Source of the DNA: an uncultured Treponema sp.
GTDB taxonomy: Bacteria; Spirochaetota; Spirochaetia; Treponematales; Treponemataceae
Assembly (NCBI GenBank): GCA_934699065.1
Contig: CAKUWD010000076.1
Span: forward strand, 1-12,156
Direction of reading: 5' to 3'
DNA: 12,156 nt
In this document: positions 1 to 5,583 of the stretch, piece by piece
How positions within the stretch are numbered: position 1 is the first letter of the stretch
How the letters are laid out: every line of letters starts with the position of its first letter
The notes under the pieces: generated by a model
What the model was told of the DNA's origin: nothing
Database searches by the model: none
The model's input: the letters and a program-made list of their open reading frames with translations, nothing else
Position numbers and translations under genes: made by a program

Positions 1-719
1 TCTAAGACCGGACGACTCATACCGAGAAGTCCGGCAAGTTCTTCGTAAACTCTTTCTATTAAAGCGACGTCGCTGCGGCTACCGCCCAGCCAGGGTTCTG
101 AATCAGGATTGTCTGTTTCTGCGAGGAGGAGTTCCGGTGGTGTAAGACGCAGCAGGCTTTGAAGGTGAGGTGAGCGGATTGTTTCAACGCCAAAGGTCTG
201 CGGATAGCCCCGGCGTATAAACTCGCGGAAAATATTTTCCGGGCCGTCGTACCAGTGAATTATGGGACGGGCTTTGGGGTAGTCGGTTAGAATGTCACAG
301 ATTTCCTGCTCGGCGTCTTTTGTGTGGATCACGCAAGCTTTGCCCGTTCTGTTGCAGTATTCCAAAAAATAGCGGAAAACTTTTTCCTGATTTTCTTTTG
401 AACATTTTGACCAGCAAAAGTCCATGCCGATTTCACCAATTAGCGTGGAACGGTCCAGATGCTCGGTGAGGCGTGTAGCAGTGTCCGGGTCGTCGAGAAG
501 CGCGGCGTTTTTGTCGGCGCGATTCGGATGAATACCAAATGTAGGAATGATGTGGCAGTCGCGGGCGGAGTTTTCTGCCCACTCCGCAATCCCGCAGTTT
601 TCAAAAAAACTCTTTTCATCTACAGAGGCTGCTATGATGGTTCCGGAGAACTCGGTCAACTGTTTCTGGAGCTCTTCTCTTTTATAGAAATCAAGATGTG
701 TATGAAAATCAATAATCAT
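1..719 (-). CDS. TatD-family metal-dependent hydrolase, C-terminus cut by window edge
   Basis: The frame opens at 719 and is still open at base 1, giving 239 residues; a TatD protein is usually about 250-265, so only a short C-terminal piece is missing. TatD enzymes are TIM-barrel, metal-dependent nucleases or phosphoesterases of the cytoplasm. The metal ligands expected for the family are visible in order: H6 and H8 in DFHTHLD, E96 in GEIGMD, H132 in VIHTKD, H155 in IIHWYD and D203 in AETDNP. The GIHP motif at 62-65 also fits. The start is chosen because MIIDFHTH places the HxH motif at the usual extreme N-terminus. No clear Shine-Dalgarno site precedes it. A near-consensus promoter sits just upstream, so it is probably transcribed separately from paaK. 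The true substrate cannot be told from sequence. Confidence 0.9.
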   Translation of the reverse strand, partial: MIIDFHTHLDFYKREELQKQLTEFSGTIIAASVDEKSFFENCGIAEWAENSARDCHIIPTFGIHPNRADKNAALLDDPDTATRLTEHLDRSTLIGEIGMDFCWSKCSKENQEKVFRYFLEYCNRTGKACVIHTKDAEQEICDILTDYPKARPIIHWYDGPENIFREFIRRGYPQTFGVETIRSPHLQSLLRLTPPELLLAETDNPDSEPWLGGSRSDVALIERVYEELAGLLGMSRPVL

Positions 720-738
720 AGTAGAAGCCTGCAGCATA

Positions 739-767
739 ATTATCACAATTTTCTTGATTGCTTTCAA
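739..767 (-). promoter_or_regulatory. Sigma-70-type promoter for the tatD-like gene
   Basis: Read on the minus strand, TTGAAA (767-762), a 17-base spacer and GATAAT (744-739) give a strong match to the housekeeping consensus. Transcription would begin near 732, leaving a leader of only about 12 nt before the ATG at 719. Confidence 0.6.
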
Positions 768-793
768 GAAGAAACTTTTTTGGACATGAAATT

Positions 794-920
794 GGGGGCG
801 TTGCGGGGGCAAGTCTGGACTTTAATTTGCGCCCCCGCAGAGGGGGTAGCGTAAAAGATGGTGGTTGAGCTTGTCGAAACTACCATCTTTGGAGCGAGGG
901 GGAGACTTCCCCCCCTTTAT
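794..920. repeat. GC-rich composite palindromic repeat between paaK and tatD
   Basis: This stretch is far richer in GC than the flanking DNA. It contains GGGGGCGTTGCGGGGG (794-809), which recurs exactly in inverse orientation at 3422-3437. A 9-bp perfect stem joins 802-810 to 831-839. A further hairpin, GGGGG/CCCCC, lies at about 898-913. A second repeat family, the hairpin at 854-890, is embedded within it. No gene is seen between 720 and 933. The open frames on the plus strand here are low-quality shadows. Confidence 0.7.
854..890. repeat. REP-like hairpin (GTTGAGCTTGTCGAAAC core), possible paaK terminator
   Basis: A 13-bp stem (854-866 with 878-890, one G-T pair) encloses an 11-base loop. 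Its centre, GTTGAGCTTGTCGAAAC, matches the core of the repeat found inside iorA at 3569-3592 and the degenerate copy at 10873-10895. On the minus strand it lies about 45 bases past the paaK stop and ends in TCTTTT, so it could also end the paaK transcript. The terminator role is only an inference, because the T-run is short. Confidence 0.65.
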
Positions 921-933
921 GCCATATTATGAT

Positions 934-2175
934 CTAGTCAAAGCGTTTATCTTCAATTCTCTTAGTTTTCTTTTCGCTTCTTGGAAGCTCGCCGATTCCT
1001 ACAACCTTTACTTCCGGAGTCATGTTGTACTTCTGCTTAAAGTTGTATGCAATTGCGAGGGCTACCTCTGTGCGGTCTGTACCGCCTTCAACTTCTACAG
1101 AGAGGGTCATTTTGTCTTTGCCGTCAACGTGTTCGATGAGGGCGCGGTATTCGCTTGAAGTTCCCGGAACTCCCTTGATTACGTCTTCGATTGTGCTTGG
1201 GAAGATGATGTTTCCCTTAACCTTTACCATGTCATCGCTGCGGCCAAGAATCTGTGTGATGCGAGGATACTTGAGACCGCTCTTACTTGGAGTTGTAACA
1301 AAGGCTGCAAGGTCGTGTGTGCGGAAGCGGAAAAGAGGAGCTCCTTCTTTAACAAGAGTTGTCAAAGTGATTTCACCGATTTCTCCTTCTGGCACCGGCT
1401 TACCTGTCTGTGGGTCAAGGATTTCGATGTAAACGTAGTCGTCAAAAATATTGATTGCATCTTCTCCTGCTACGTTGATACCGATTCCAGGACCGTAACA
1501 TTCTGTAAGACCGTAGATGTCGAAAAGCTCGATTCCAAGAATGTTCTGGATTCTGCTGCGCATTTTTTCACCCCAGCGTTCTGAACCGATGATTCCTTTT
1601 TTGAGGCAGATTTTATCTTTAAGCCCACGAGCTTCTACCTGTTCTGCAAGGAGGAGTGCATAAGAAGAAGTTGCGCAGATTACTGTTGATTTAAGATCCT
1701 GCATCATCTGAAGCTGTTTTTCTGTATTACCTGGTCCCATTGGAACGGCCATAGCACCAAGGCGTTCACAGCCGGCCTGGAAGCCGATACCTGCTGTCCA
1801 AAGTCCATAACCTGGTGTAATCTGAAGGCGGTCTTTGTTTGTGATTCCTGCAAGTTCATAGCAGCGGGCAAACATGATAGCCCAGTCTTCTACGTCTTTC
1901 TTTGTGTAAGGAATTACTACCGGGGCACCTGTGGTGCCACTAGACGAGTGAATGCGGACAATTTCTTCTTCCGGAACTGTAGCAAGTCCGAGCGGATATG
2001 CGTCGCGGAGTTCCTGCTTTGTTACGAAAGGAACAAGATTTTCAAAATCTTCCTGTGTTTTAATATCTTCCGGATTTACATTAGCAAAACGCTTTGTATA
2101 AAAAGGATTTCCAAATTCCTTAACGCGCTTAATCTGTGCGCGGATCTGTTCAAGTTGTTTTTCGGTTAATTTCAT
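934..2175 (-). CDS. paaK: Phenylacetate-CoA ligase (AMP-forming)
   Basis: This 413-residue protein belongs to the PaaK branch of the adenylate-forming enzymes, which join an aryl acid such as phenylacetate to CoA using ATP in the cytoplasm. The ATP-binding loop SSSGTTGAP is at 77-85, YGLTE at 221-225, RTHD at 285-288, the hinge region GRSDDMVKVKG at 311-321, and a lysine-bearing C-terminal motif (LPRSEKKTKR) at about 398-406. Length is normal for the short anaerobe-type PaaK. The start is supported by an AGGAG site about 6 bases upstream. It follows iorA, iorB and a thioesterase on the same strand, so the likely substrates are aryl or indole acetates linked to IorAB; the reaction may also run toward ATP formation. 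It has its own promoter and a long structured leader. Substrate specificity cannot be read from sequence. Confidence 0.92.
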   Translation of the reverse strand: MKLTEKQLEQIRAQIKRVKEFGNPFYTKRFANVNPEDIKTQEDFENLVPFVTKQELRDAYPLGLATVPEEEIVRIHSSSGTTGAPVVIPYTKKDVEDWAIMFARCYELAGITNKDRLQITPGYGLWTAGIGFQAGCERLGAMAVPMGPGNTEKQLQMMQDLKSTVICATSSYALLLAEQVEARGLKDKICLKKGIIGSERWGEKMRSRIQNILGIELFDIYGLTECYGPGIGINVAGEDAINIFDDYVYIEILDPQTGKPVPEGEIGEITLTTLVKEGAPLFRFRTHDLAAFVTTPSKSGLKYPRITQILGRSDDMVKVKGNIIFPSTIEDVIKGVPGTSSEYRALIEHVDGKDKMTLSVEVEGGTDRTEVALAIAYNFKQKYNMTPEVKVVGIGELPRSEKKTKRIEDKRFD

Positions 2176-2304
2176 ATAAATCTCCTAAATCTAAATGAGT
2201 CGACAAGCACAGCTTGTCTCTGAGCCGTTTTTTCGATAATCCTAAAACGACCCTTTCGGCTCGTTTTTTAACGGATTTTCGATTTTAGGCTTGCTTCTAT
2301 TAAT
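2176..2304 (-). promoter_or_regulatory. Structured 5' leader of paaK, candidate cis-regulatory RNA
   Basis: From the predicted transcription start near 2304 to the ATG is about 130 nt without a gene. On the minus strand one arm set pairs CCTAAAA (2289-2283) with TTTTAGG and encloses a hairpin AAAACGA/TCGTTTT capped by CC-GAAA-GG. A competing pairing joins GAGCCG (2262-2257) to CGGCTC (2227-2222). A separate perfect 7-bp hairpin, GACAAGC/GCTTGTC, lies at 2202-2218. Mutually exclusive stems are typical of attenuators or riboswitch expression platforms, but I recognise no known riboswitch class. The AGGAG site lies after the last hairpin. Confidence 0.4.
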
Positions 2305-2310
2305 AGTAAC

Positions 2311-2339
2311 ATAATAACCTGAGATTTTGTTTCTGTCAA
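2311..2339 (-). promoter_or_regulatory. Consensus sigma-70 promoter for paaK
   Basis: Read on the minus strand, TTGACA (2339-2334), a 17-base spacer and TATTAT (2316-2311) match the housekeeping consensus at 11 of 12 positions. Transcription should start near 2304. This lets paaK be expressed independently of iorAB and the thioesterase gene. Confidence 0.7.
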
Positions 2340-2364
2340 TAGAAACTTTAATATTTTGTTATTT

Positions 2365-2769
2365 TTATTTTGCAGGATTAAGTTTCATTCCTGTAAAGGT
2401 TGCGAGAGCGATTTTGGTGCCAAGCTCGTCGGTAATGTCAATTTCATAAAGACAGGTAGAGCGGCCGTCTTTTATGAGACGCGATGCAGCAATAAGTTTT
2501 TTTCCCTTTGCCATACCTATAAAGTTTATTTGACTTGTAATGGAAACTGTCTGTGGTTGATTGAAGTTTGAAGAAACTGCAAAAGTGTAGTCTGCAAGAG
2601 TAAAAATTGCACCACCCATAACTCCGCCATAAGCATTCTGGTGATTACGGGTTATGTCAAAGGAGCAGCGTGCAAAATGATCTCCAATTTCTTCGATTAT
2701 AATTCCAGTTGCTTTTGTAGCATAAAAATCACCACTAAAAAATTCACGCGCCTTTTCTAAATCTGACAT
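2365..2769 (-). CDS. PaaI-type hotdog-fold acyl-CoA thioesterase
   Basis: The 134-residue length and the central motif NAYGGVMGGAIFTLAD (about 45-60) identify a single-domain hotdog thioesterase of the PaaI group. These cytoplasmic enzymes, usually tetramers, hydrolyse aryl-CoA or other acyl-CoA esters to the free acid and CoA. Here the usual histidine of the HGG motif is replaced by methionine (VMGG), so hydrolysis would depend on other residues, typically the conserved acidic one on the central helix; D60 is the candidate. Its start lies 9 bases beyond the iorB stop, and the iorB TAG stop overlaps its AGGAG ribosome site, which points to translational coupling. Position between iorB and paaK suggests aryl-acetyl-CoA as substrate. 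Confidence 0.85.
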   Translation of the reverse strand: MSDLEKAREFFSGDFYATKATGIIIEEIGDHFARCSFDITRNHQNAYGGVMGGAIFTLADYTFAVSSNFNQPQTVSITSQINFIGMAKGKKLIAASRLIKDGRSTCLYEIDITDELGTKIALATFTGMKLNPAK

Positions 2770-2778
2770 ATATGGCTC

Positions 2779-3345
2779 CTATTTTTTCCATTCAACAGCA
2801 CGAACATTAAGCTCGTAGAACTCAGGTTTTACGAGCTGTTTTATTGCCGCTTTGAGTTCGTCTCCATCGATAAGACCTGCCCGGCTTGCGGCTCCGAGTA
2901 AAACCATATTTACAACCTTACTGCTTCCGAGTTCCCTGCAGGCTTCGTCTGTATCTACTGCAACGACCTTTGCTGCAACTTTCTGCAAATAAGAAATCAT
3001 TTCGTTTTCGTCAAAAGCTTTTCCGCTCAGGCTGGCTGTTACCGGCTGAACAACTTTTTTATTTACGATTACAGTGCCACCCTGTTTGAGGTAAGCGATG
3101 TTGCGCACAGCTTCAGCTGCCTCAAATGCGATGAGCACATCTGCCTGGCCCTGAGGAACGAGCGGAGAAAATACGTCGCCGCCGATTCTTACGTGACTTA
3201 CAACCGAGCCGCCTCTCTGGGCCATTCCGATTGTCTCTGCCGAAAGCACTCGTTCGCCGTTTGCAATTGCTGCCTGTGAAAGTACCTTTGCCGCCAGTAC
3301 GGTTCCCTGACCGCCCACGCCGCAGATGATTATATTTTTTGCCAT
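2779..3345 (-). CDS. iorB: Indolepyruvate ferredoxin oxidoreductase, beta subunit
   Basis: This 188-residue protein is the gamma-domain-type small subunit of the two-subunit indolepyruvate:ferredoxin oxidoreductase. With IorA it converts aryl-pyruvates, CoA and oxidised ferredoxin to aryl-acetyl-CoA, CO2 and reduced ferredoxin. The N-terminal GVGGQG motif (9-14) and the following ETIGMAQRGGSVVSHVRIG segment (about 37-55) are family signatures, and its length is normal. An AAGGAG site lies 6 bases before the ATG. It follows iorA on the same strand but is separated from it by 130 bases filled with palindromic repeats. Its ribosome site lies beside a CTCC stretch able to pair with it. It is translationally linked to the downstream thioesterase gene. 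Confidence 0.93.
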   Translation of the reverse strand: MAKNIIICGVGGQGTVLAAKVLSQAAIANGERVLSAETIGMAQRGGSVVSHVRIGGDVFSPLVPQGQADVLIAFEAAEAVRNIAYLKQGGTVIVNKKVVQPVTASLSGKAFDENEMISYLQKVAAKVVAVDTDEACRELGSSKVVNMVLLGAASRAGLIDGDELKAAIKQLVKPEFYELNVRAVEWKK

Positions 3346-3360
3346 AATTACTCCTTTAGG

Positions 3361-3472
3361 AGGGCGGAGCCCCGCCCTACGCCCGCACTTCGTTGCGGGC
3401 TACCCCACCCAGCGGGGGACACCCCCGCAACGCCCCCGTAATCAACGTCATGCTGAAACAAGTTCAGGGTGA
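3361..3472. repeat. Cluster of GC-rich palindromes between iorA and iorB
   Basis: Several hairpins are packed into the iorA-iorB spacer: AGGGCGG/CCGCCCT (3361-3378, 4-base loop), GCCCGCA/TGCGGGC (3381-3400), and a GGGGG/CCCCC stem near 3414-3426. The block CCCCCGCAACGCCCCC (3422-3437) is the inverse of the repeat at 794-809. The right end, CGTCATGCTGAA (3446-3457), belongs to a third family found inverted at 7074-7085. The array ends within a few bases of the iorA stop. It would fold strongly in an iorA-iorB transcript and may reduce read-through or protect the upstream message. Confidence 0.75.
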
Positions 3473-3475
3473 CAG

Positions 3476-5470
3476 TTATTCAATCGCCTGTACAGGACAT
3501 ACCTGAGAACACAGTCCACATCCAGTACACAGGCTCTTATCTATCTCAACTAATCGCTTACCTTTGCCGGTGGTTGAGCTTGTCGAAACCACATTGCTTA
3601 CACTCAACGCCGGGCAGCCAAGTTCGTTAATACATTTGCGGCAGCCGATACACTTAGTATTGTCTACAGTAAGTGCATGAGGTTTTTCCCAGCCAACTTT
3701 TTGTGCAATTGCGATACATGGTGCCTTAAAAATGATTGCACTTACGCCAGGAGTTTCGCTTGCAGCCTTTACAGCATCGACTGCGGTCTTCTGGTCGAAA
3801 GGATTCACAGTGATTACCGGTTTTACACCGATTGCATTCAGAATCTTTTCTATGCTGATTTTCTCGACAATTTCGCCCATCATAGTTACGCCCGTTCCCG
3901 GGTGTGGCTGGTGGCCTGTCATGGCAGTGGTTGAGTTATCAAGAATACAGATTGTCTGCTTTGCCTGATTGTATACTGCATTTACAACACCTGTGATTCC
4001 GCTTGCAAAGAAGGTTGAATCGCCTATGAAGCTGAAGCAGTAGCGGTCCGGCTCGTTGTGGTAAAAGCCCTGGGCCATTGTGATGTCTGCACCCATACAA
4101 AGACAGGTGTCTGTCATATCAAGAGGCATCGCGTTACCAAGTGTATAGCAGCCGATGTCTCCGCAGTAAACAGTTTTCTTGCCCTTCATTGCCTGCTTTA
4201 CAGCATAGAAGGCTCCGCGGTGAGGACAGCCGGCGCAGAGGACTGGTGGTCGGACAGGCAAGTCTGGCGCTGGAGTGTCTGCGGTGGTTGAGTAGTCCGA
4301 AGGACGTATCGAAACCACCGTTTCGCCGTTTGTGGTGGTTTCGATACACCCGCTTTGCGGGCACTCAACCACCGTATTTATAATTCCCTTAATAATTTCC
4401 ACACTGAGCTCGCCGGCTTCTGGAACTGTACCGTCGAGTTTTCCGCGAATCTGGCAATTTACTCGAGCGAGACCTGCGATTTTTATCAGATTTTCCTCGA
4501 TAACAGGGTCTAATTCTTCAAAAACAACGATTTGCTCGTGCGACTTGAGGAATTCTTCTGCTAGCGGTTTTGGGAAAGGATATGGTGTTCCAATCTTGAG
4601 AACAGGGATATCCTTGAGGCCCAGGAGAGACAGGGCTTCCATGAGGTAGCAGTAAGATATACCGCCGGCGGCGAAGCCGAGTGATGGCGCGGTGGTTGAG
4701 TAATCCGAAGGGCGTATCGAAACCACCTGAGACTTCGGCTGAGTTTTCGCGGTGGTTTCGATACATTCGCTTCGCGAACACTCAACCACCGTATTCCACT
4801 TACTCTTACTAAACTCTGCCGGCAGCACTTTCTCGTTTCGTTCAAAAATTCTCTTGTGATTATTATACGACGCTCTTGGGAAAATTACCCAGCGCTTGGA
4901 ATCTTTTTCAAACTGACCAGACTGGCGGCAAGGGCCGAGTTCCGGAAAATCCATACTTTCATAAGCATGGTCTACACGTGTAGTTGGCCGCAGCAATATC
5001 GGTGTGTTATATTTTTCAGAAAGCTCAAAGGCCTCCTGAATCATCTCGTAAGCTTCGAGTGGGGTAGAAGGATCAAAGCAGGGAAGCTTCGAATACTGGG
5101 CAAAGTTGCGGGTATCCTGCTCTGTCTGACTGGAAATAGGGCCCGGGTCATCGGCAGATACAATTACCATGCCGCCCTTAACGCCAACGTAGCTCAAACA
5201 CATTACAGGGTCGCTTGCAACGTTGAGACCTACCTGTTTCATTGTGATGAGGGTGCGGCTTCCTGCATAACTTGCGCCGGCTGCAACTTCGGCTGCTGCT
5301 TTTTCGTTTACCGACCATTCAACATAGGTCCCGGTTTTGCTCTTATACTTGGAAATAAATTCAATAATTTCGCTGGAAGGAGTGCCAGGATATCCGGCAA
5401 CAAGATTTACTCCAGCCTTAAGGGCACCAAGCGCAATTGCCTGGTTTCCCATTATCATCTGTTTTGCCAT
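3476..5470 (-). CDS. iorA: Indolepyruvate ferredoxin oxidoreductase, alpha subunit, carrying in-frame repeat inserts
   Basis: IorA is the large thiamine-diphosphate and iron-sulfur subunit that decarboxylates indole-, phenyl- or hydroxyphenyl-pyruvate. From the start chosen here it has 664 residues, longer than the usual 600 or so. The N-terminal domain carries GYPGTPSSE. The TPP domain has CAGCPHRG (412-419) and GDSTFFASG (483-491). Two C-terminal ferredoxin-like motifs use C607, C610, C613, C619 and C648, C651, C654, C658. The extra length is explained by three in-frame palindromic repeats at residues 226-261, 365-397 and 627-634, all in linkers between conserved blocks. A start at 5524 is possible but would span the -10 box; MAKQMIMGNQA at 5470 matches the usual N-terminus. 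No strong Shine-Dalgarno site is seen. All expected cofactor residues are intact, so the protein is probably active. Confidence 0.92.
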   Translation of the reverse strand: MAKQMIMGNQAIALGALKAGVNLVAGYPGTPSSEIIEFISKYKSKTGTYVEWSVNEKAAAEVAAGASYAGSRTLITMKQVGLNVASDPVMCLSYVGVKGGMVIVSADDPGPISSQTEQDTRNFAQYSKLPCFDPSTPLEAYEMIQEAFELSEKYNTPILLRPTTRVDHAYESMDFPELGPCRQSGQFEKDSKRWVIFPRASYNNHKRIFERNEKVLPAEFSKSKWNTVVECSRSECIETTAKTQPKSQVVSIRPSDYSTTAPSLGFAAGGISYCYLMEALSLLGLKDIPVLKIGTPYPFPKPLAEEFLKSHEQIVVFEELDPVIEENLIKIAGLARVNCQIRGKLDGTVPEAGELSVEIIKGIINTVVECPQSGCIETTTNGETVVSIRPSDYSTTADTPAPDLPVRPPVLCAGCPHRGAFYAVKQAMKGKKTVYCGDIGCYTLGNAMPLDMTDTCLCMGADITMAQGFYHNEPDRYCFSFIGDSTFFASGITGVVNAVYNQAKQTICILDNSTTAMTGHQPHPGTGVTMMGEIVEKISIEKILNAIGVKPVITVNPFDQKTAVDAVKAASETPGVSAIIFKAPCIAIAQKVGWEKPHALTVDNTKCIGCRKCINELGCPALSVSNVVSTSSTTGKGKRLVEIDKSLCTGCGLCSQVCPVQAIE
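3569..3592. repeat. Short REP-like unit inside iorA, between the two Fe-S motifs
   Basis: This 24-base palindrome (arms GTGGTT and AACCAC, core GAGCTTGTCG) is the same core as at 861-881. Read in the iorA frame it encodes VVSTSSTT (residues 627-634), between the first cysteine motif (607-619) and the second (648-658). It keeps the frame and adds a Ser/Thr-rich loop. Confidence 0.85.
4283..4373. repeat. Inverted doublet of palindromic repeat units inside iorA (second insert)
   Basis: A 37-base unit (4283-4319) and a 40-base unit (4334-4373) of the same family face each other across 14 bases. Each begins or ends with GGTGGTTGAGT and its mate with GTATCGAAACCACC or its complement. In the iorA frame they encode TVVECPQSGCIETT followed by VVSIRPSDYSTTA (within residues 365-397), in the linker before the TPP domain. 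The two units are complementary over 14 bp and 11 bp, so the mRNA could form a long imperfect stem. Confidence 0.9.
4691..4790. repeat. Inverted doublet of palindromic repeat units inside iorA (first insert)
   Basis: A 37-base unit (4691-4727) and a 40-base unit (4751-4790) are inverted relative to each other with a 23-base spacer. The flanks CGGTGG on one side and CCACCGTATT on the other are shared with the doublet at 4283-4373, and the 9-base spacer difference preserves frame. It encodes TVVECSRSECIETT, a spacer peptide and VVSIRPSDYSTTA within residues 226-261. This lies between the N-terminal domain and the block starting LGFAAGGISYCY. Confidence 0.9.
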
Positions 5471-5482
5471 AACGGAAAGTAT

Positions 5483-5512
5483 ATTATAAAAGGACGCTTC
5501 TATCAATAAAAA
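5483..5512 (-). promoter_or_regulatory. Putative iorA promoter
   Basis: On the minus strand a perfect TATAAT (5488-5483) lies 12 bases before the chosen ATG at 5470. A weak -35 candidate TTTTTA (5512-5507) sits 18 bases upstream. The predicted start near 5476 would leave only about 6 nt of leader and falls downstream of the alternative ATG at 5524, which argues for the shorter protein. The -35 is poor, so an activator or extended contacts may be involved. Confidence 0.5.
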
Positions 5513-5547
5513 CATATTGTCCAACGGCGAGAAGAAAATTTTTAAAT

Positions 5548-5576
5548 TTACGATTCTTTATAATATGGTTTATAAT
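5548..5576 (+). promoter_or_regulatory. Putative promoter of the zinc-ribbon/SUMF1 gene
   Basis: Two TATAAT boxes occur at 5559-5564 and 5571-5576. The second ends 7 bases before the ATG at 5584 and has a weak -35 candidate TTACGA (5548-5553) at 17-base spacing. Use of the second would give a leaderless mRNA; use of the first, a leader of about 13 nt. No Shine-Dalgarno sequence is visible. The divergent iorA promoter lies in the same 113-base gap. Confidence 0.5.
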
Positions 5577-5583
5577 ATTAGTC

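Noticed and set aside
459..854. A 131-codon plus-strand open frame
   Set aside because: It overlaps the TatD-family gene on the opposite strand, whose six metal ligands are in place, and then runs into the GC-rich repeat.
2202..2218. The GACAAGC/GCTTGTC hairpin as a copy of the GAGCTTGTCGA repeat or as a terminator
   Set aside because: Only about nine bases match the repeat core, and no T-run follows on the transcribed strand; it is kept only as part of the paaK leader.
3569..4790. The repeats in iorA as a CRISPR array or tandem protein repeat
   Set aside because: Units are palindromic, paired in inverse orientation and irregularly spaced by conserved protein sequence; there are no unique spacers of uniform length and no cas genes.
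4134..4845. Minus-strand alternative frames through the repeat doublets
   Set aside because: They overlap iorA in other frames, and their similarity to one another comes only from the palindromes.
4856..5509. A 217-codon open frame on the plus strand
   Set aside because: It lies wholly opposite the well-supported N-terminal domain of iorA, has no recognisable domain and no ribosome site, and its composition is that of an antisense shadow.
5471..5524. An 18-residue N-terminal extension of IorA
   Set aside because: It would contain the TATAAT box, and family members begin close to the MAKQMIMGNQA segment.
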